Below are positions 21,345 through 23,996 of a stretch of DNA of 23,996 bases, in pieces; positions within the stretch are counted from its first letter, which is position 1, and each line of letters begins with the position of its first letter. The translations under genes and the position numbers were made by a program. The notes beneath the pieces were generated by a model, which worked only from the letters and a program-made list of their open reading frames with translations, ran no database searches and was not told the DNA's origin. The DNA is from UBA5109 sp965662565 (GTDB taxonomy: Bacteria; Pseudomonadota; Gammaproteobacteria; Pseudomonadales; Pseudohongiellaceae), in assembly GCA_965662565.1 (NCBI GenBank), contig CBFIHS010000030.1, positions 1-23,996 on the forward strand. Direction: 5' to 3'.

Positions 21345-23159
21345 TTGACTGATGCAATAAGCCAGCAAGTAAATGATGTTCTCAAGACTCTCAATAAGGC
21401 TCTATTGAGTAAAGATACAGAGGCCTTCGCCTCTTGCTTCCTAAGTGAAGGTTATTGGCGTGATTTATTGGCTTTTACCTGGAATATAAAAACTCTTGAA
21501 AGTCAGGCAGACATTAAAGACATGCTGGAATCACAGCTACAACATATCAATGCCTCAGCTTTTACTGTTATGCAGAATGAGCCCGCCTCCGAAGAAAACG
21601 GTCTAGCTACAGCCTGGTTAACATTTGAAACTGATGAAGCGCTTTGCCATGGCCATATCAGAGTCGCTGGAGACAAGATATTCTCTTTTTTCACTTGTGT
21701 ATCAGATTTAAAAGGTCATGAAGAAGCCTTAGGGGAAAGGCGACCATTCGGAACTGTCCATGGAGCCCAAAAGGATCGAATTAATTGGAAGGATGGTTTA
21801 GAGCAAGAGCGTCTAGAGCTCGGCTATAAGACTCAACCTTACACCGTGATAATCGGCGGGGGGCAATCCGGTTTAGCTTTGGGCGCAAGACTTAAAGTGC
21901 TTGGTGTCCCAACCATAATTATTGAGAAAAACCCCAAAGCTGGAGATAACTGGCGAAATCGATATAAGTCTCTTTGTTTGCATGACCCGGTTTGGTATGA
22001 CCACCTGCCGTACATACCCTTTCCAGAAAACTGGCCGATCTTTACACCTAAAGACAAATTAGGGGACTGGTTGGAATTTTACTGTGACATGATGGAGCTT
22101 AATTATTGGAGCAATACGGTTTGTTTAAAGGCGAAATACGATGAGGCAGCAGCTAAGTGGACTATCACTGTTGATCGGGCTGGCGAAGAAGTCACTTTAA
22201 GGCCAACTCAACTTGTTATTGCGACTGGATTATCTGGCAAAAAGACAATTCCAAGCTTCAAAGGGATGGAGAAATTTAAAGGCGAGCAACATCATTCCTC
22301 GGAGCACCCTGGCCCAGATGCCTTCAAAGGCAAAAAGGCTTTGGTGGTAGGCTCTAACAATTCAGCTCATGATATTGCGGCTGCACTTTGGGAAAATGAT
22401 GTTGATGTCACCATGATGCAACGCTCAAGTACACTTATTGTTCGTTCGGAACCACTCATGGATATTGCGCTTAAACCGCTTTATTCTGAAGAGGCTTTGG
22501 CTAATGGCATCACCACAGAAAAAGCCGATATGATCTTTAGCACTTTGTCGGCTAATTTGCTGGCGGCCTCTGAAAAAGCTACCTATGAAAAAATTCAGGG
22601 AATTGATGCTGACTTTTATAACAGCCTTAGAAAAGTAGGTTTTGACTTAGACTTTGGTGAAGACGGCACGGGTGCCTTTCTAAAGGCACTGCGTCGTGGC
22701 TCTGGTTACTATATTGATGTTGGGGCTAGTGGCTTGGTCGCTGATGGTTCAATCAAACTAAAAAGCACCAGCGGAATCAAAGAAATTACCGAAAATTCAG
22801 TTATCTTTGATGACGAGTCTGAATTGGAATGTGACCTGATTGTCTATGCAACAGGCTATGGCAATATGAAGGGTTGGATTGAAATGCTTATTGATCAGGA
22901 CGTTGCTGATAAGGTCGGTATTATTGGCGGGCTGGGTTCAGATACAACATATGACCCTGGTCCCTGGGAAGGTGAATCTCGTAATTTATGGAAACCAACG
23001 AATCAGCCTAATTTATGGATACAAGCAGGTAATTTGTTTATGGCACGCTATTATTCAAAAATTACTGCGCTACAAATCAAAGCACGCATGGAAGGCATAC
23101 CCACTCCTGTTTACGGAATCCCAGCGGCTAATAATCCTGAGCGAGGAGTCAAACGCTAA
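21345..23159 (+). CDS. FMO-like FAD/NAD(P)-dependent oxidoreductase with N-terminal NTF2-like domain
   Basis: Probably a class B flavin monooxygenase. The first ~130 residues look like a SnoaL/NTF2-like cone (VNDVLKTLNKALLSKDTEAF, then WNIKTLESQADI and a strand-rich part). The FAD site IIGGGQSGLALG (169-180, GxGxxG) follows, then GDNWRNRYKSLCLHDP, ATGL (293-296), the FMO-type motif FKGEQHHSSEH (311-321, FxGxxxH), the NADPH site VVGSNNSAHDIA (334-345) and a late IVYATGYG. At 604 residues it is longer than simple FMOs, matching the N-terminal addition. The start is TTG 21345 with AAGGA eight bases upstream. The substrate is unknown and neighbours give no clue. Confidence 0.85.
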   Translation: MTDAISQQVNDVLKTLNKALLSKDTEAFASCFLSEGYWRDLLAFTWNIKTLESQADIKDMLESQLQHINASAFTVMQNEPASEENGLATAWLTFETDEALCHGHIRVAGDKIFSFFTCVSDLKGHEEALGERRPFGTVHGAQKDRINWKDGLEQERLELGYKTQPYTVIIGGGQSGLALGARLKVLGVPTIIIEKNPKAGDNWRNRYKSLCLHDPVWYDHLPYIPFPENWPIFTPKDKLGDWLEFYCDMMELNYWSNTVCLKAKYDEAAAKWTITVDRAGEEVTLRPTQLVIATGLSGKKTIPSFKGMEKFKGEQHHSSEHPGPDAFKGKKALVVGSNNSAHDIAAALWENDVDVTMMQRSSTLIVRSEPLMDIALKPLYSEEALANGITTEKADMIFSTLSANLLAASEKATYEKIQGIDADFYNSLRKVGFDLDFGEDGTGAFLKALRRGSGYYIDVGASGLVADGSIKLKSTSGIKEITENSVIFDDESELECDLIVYATGYGNMKGWIEMLIDQDVADKVGIIGGLGSDTTYDPGPWEGESRNLWKPTNQPNLWIQAGNLFMARYYSKITALQIKARMEGIPTPVYGIPAANNPERGVKR

Positions 23160-23270
23160 AGCGAAGTCCTAGAGTGATAAATACAAGAGGATTTAAGCCT
23201 TATTAAATAGTAAGATACCTTAGGTAAAAGAGCTTCAACTAATGTAAGTCAAAAGGGCAAGTTTTTATCA

Positions 23271-23996
23271 ATGGCACCTGGAACTAAAAAAATTAAAAAT
23301 TTCTGGTTTGGTAAACCAGATAACGGCAAGAATAAAACCTTCCATGCCGAAAAGTTAGAAGCCGATGATATCAATTTCATCATGTGCGGTATCTTCTGTG
23401 CAATCGCTATAGTCGCTCTTATAATTTTCTCCATTAATGCCCTAGTTCGGGGAGATATTAGTTTCGCCTTCACCTTGTTTGGGTTTGCTCTGATCACCCT
23501 AGGAGGCATCGGCACAATTTGGATTAGTGGTGAAGATTGGTTAGCAAAACATTTTACAACAGCGATTATGGCTATCCTTTGCATCTATCTGTTCTACACT
23601 GGAGGAACCAATGGCACAGGGCCTATTATTTTTTTAGTCTTCCCTTCAGTCGCTTTATTTCTTCAAGGAAATTTCATCGGAGCATACTCTGTTATAAGTC
23701 TCTTGATTATTTCTAGCTTTATTTATGCTTTCAACCTTTTTGGTTTTGATAATAGCCTTTATTCAGATTCTTTTATTAACCGAGTTTTGCTGGTATTCGT
23801 CTTAGTATCGATGTTGTCTTATGCTTTTTCATATTTCAAAGATAAAGCTGAGAAAGATTTTTTGGAAAGCAAAAAACAGTTACAAAAAAATACAATTATC
23901 GATAAGCAGTCAGGGCTGGCTAAACGCGTTTTACTGGAAAAGTTTTTGTTTATGGAAATGAATCGTGTTAGTAGGTATTTCCGCCCAAGTAGTTTA
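23271..23996 (+). CDS. Membrane diguanylate cyclase-like protein, 5' part (truncated by window edge)
   Basis: The 242 codons visible run in frame to the last base. A charged cytoplasmic N terminus of about 33 residues precedes about six hydrophobic segments (roughly 35-58, 63-85, 97-110, 116-132, 136-156, 170-188), then a charged, coiled linker (DKAEKDFLESKKQLQKN). The sequence DKQSGLAKRVLLEKF with FMEMNRVSRYFRP resembles the opening of a GGDEF domain (D-xLTGLxNRR and E-x2-Rx3-R). The protein therefore probably makes c-di-GMP under control of a membrane sensor, but the GGDEF motif itself is outside the window. ATG 23271 is chosen; only a distant AGGG is upstream. Confidence 0.75.
   Translation, partial: MAPGTKKIKNFWFGKPDNGKNKTFHAEKLEADDINFIMCGIFCAIAIVALIIFSINALVRGDISFAFTLFGFALITLGGIGTIWISGEDWLAKHFTTAIMAILCIYLFYTGGTNGTGPIIFLVFPSVALFLQGNFIGAYSVISLLIISSFIYAFNLFGFDNSLYSDSFINRVLLVFVLVSMLSYAFSYFKDKAEKDFLESKKQLQKNTIIDKQSGLAKRVLLEKFLFMEMNRVSRYFRPSSL

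Noticed and set aside
1..23996. CRISPR array or tandem repeat array
   Set aside because: No regularly spaced direct repeats were found; the only repetitive coding DNA is the Met-rich part of copA.

Overview
The window looks like chromosome of a moderately AT-rich gammaproteobacterium, probably marine. The minus-strand core block (nnrD-tsaE-amiB-mutL-[murI]-miaA-hfq-hflX) is the classic gammaproteobacterial amiB-mutL-miaA-hfq-hflX neighbourhood. The gene forms and low GC would fit a Kangiella-like or other Oceanospirillales-type lineage, but that placement is a guess.

Layout. (1) 1-7899: housekeeping superoperon, read right to left: NAD(P)H-hydrate dehydratase, TsaE, amidase AmiB, MutL, MiaA, Hfq and the 5' part of hflX, which runs off the left edge. 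Glutamate racemase (murI) is inserted on the opposite strand between mutL and miaA; its 3' end overlaps the mutL 3' end. (2) 8020-8605: a small lysine-rich, possibly SutA-like gene and an intact tRNA-Arg(UCG) followed by a good Rho-independent terminator. (3) 8827-17927: a lipid/glycan region. It holds dgkA (+), a seven-gene minus-strand run (sulfotransferase, GT4 glycosyltransferase, DUF2334 deacetylase-like protein, PlcP/LpxH-like metallophosphoesterase, MJ1255-type glycosyltransferase, galE, ugd) and a divergent glpQ (+). (4) 17991-21044: a copper-resistance module with copB, copA (Tat-exported multicopper oxidase with a Met-rich insert) and a small secreted Met/His/Cys-rich protein. (5) 21345-23996: an FMO-like flavoprotein with an N-terminal NTF2-like domain, then a membrane diguanylate-cyclase-like gene cut by the right edge.

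Two points stand out. First, the glycan run brings together UDP-sugar supply (Ugd, GalE), two glycosyltransferases, a metallophosphoesterase closely resembling the PlcP phospholipase C family, and a sulfotransferase, with dgkA and glpQ beside it. This is a candidate pathway for a phosphorus-free, perhaps glucuronosyl/galactosyl and sulfated, membrane glycolipid. The function is inferred from gene content, not shown. Second, a decayed copy of the 3' two thirds of the tRNA-Arg lies 12.5 kb away in the same orientation (21109-21164, about 40/55 matches by eye). That is the pattern left by an old tRNA-targeted island covering the lipid and copper genes, although no integrase is visible.

No insertion sequence, transposase, integrase, rRNA or CRISPR array was seen.
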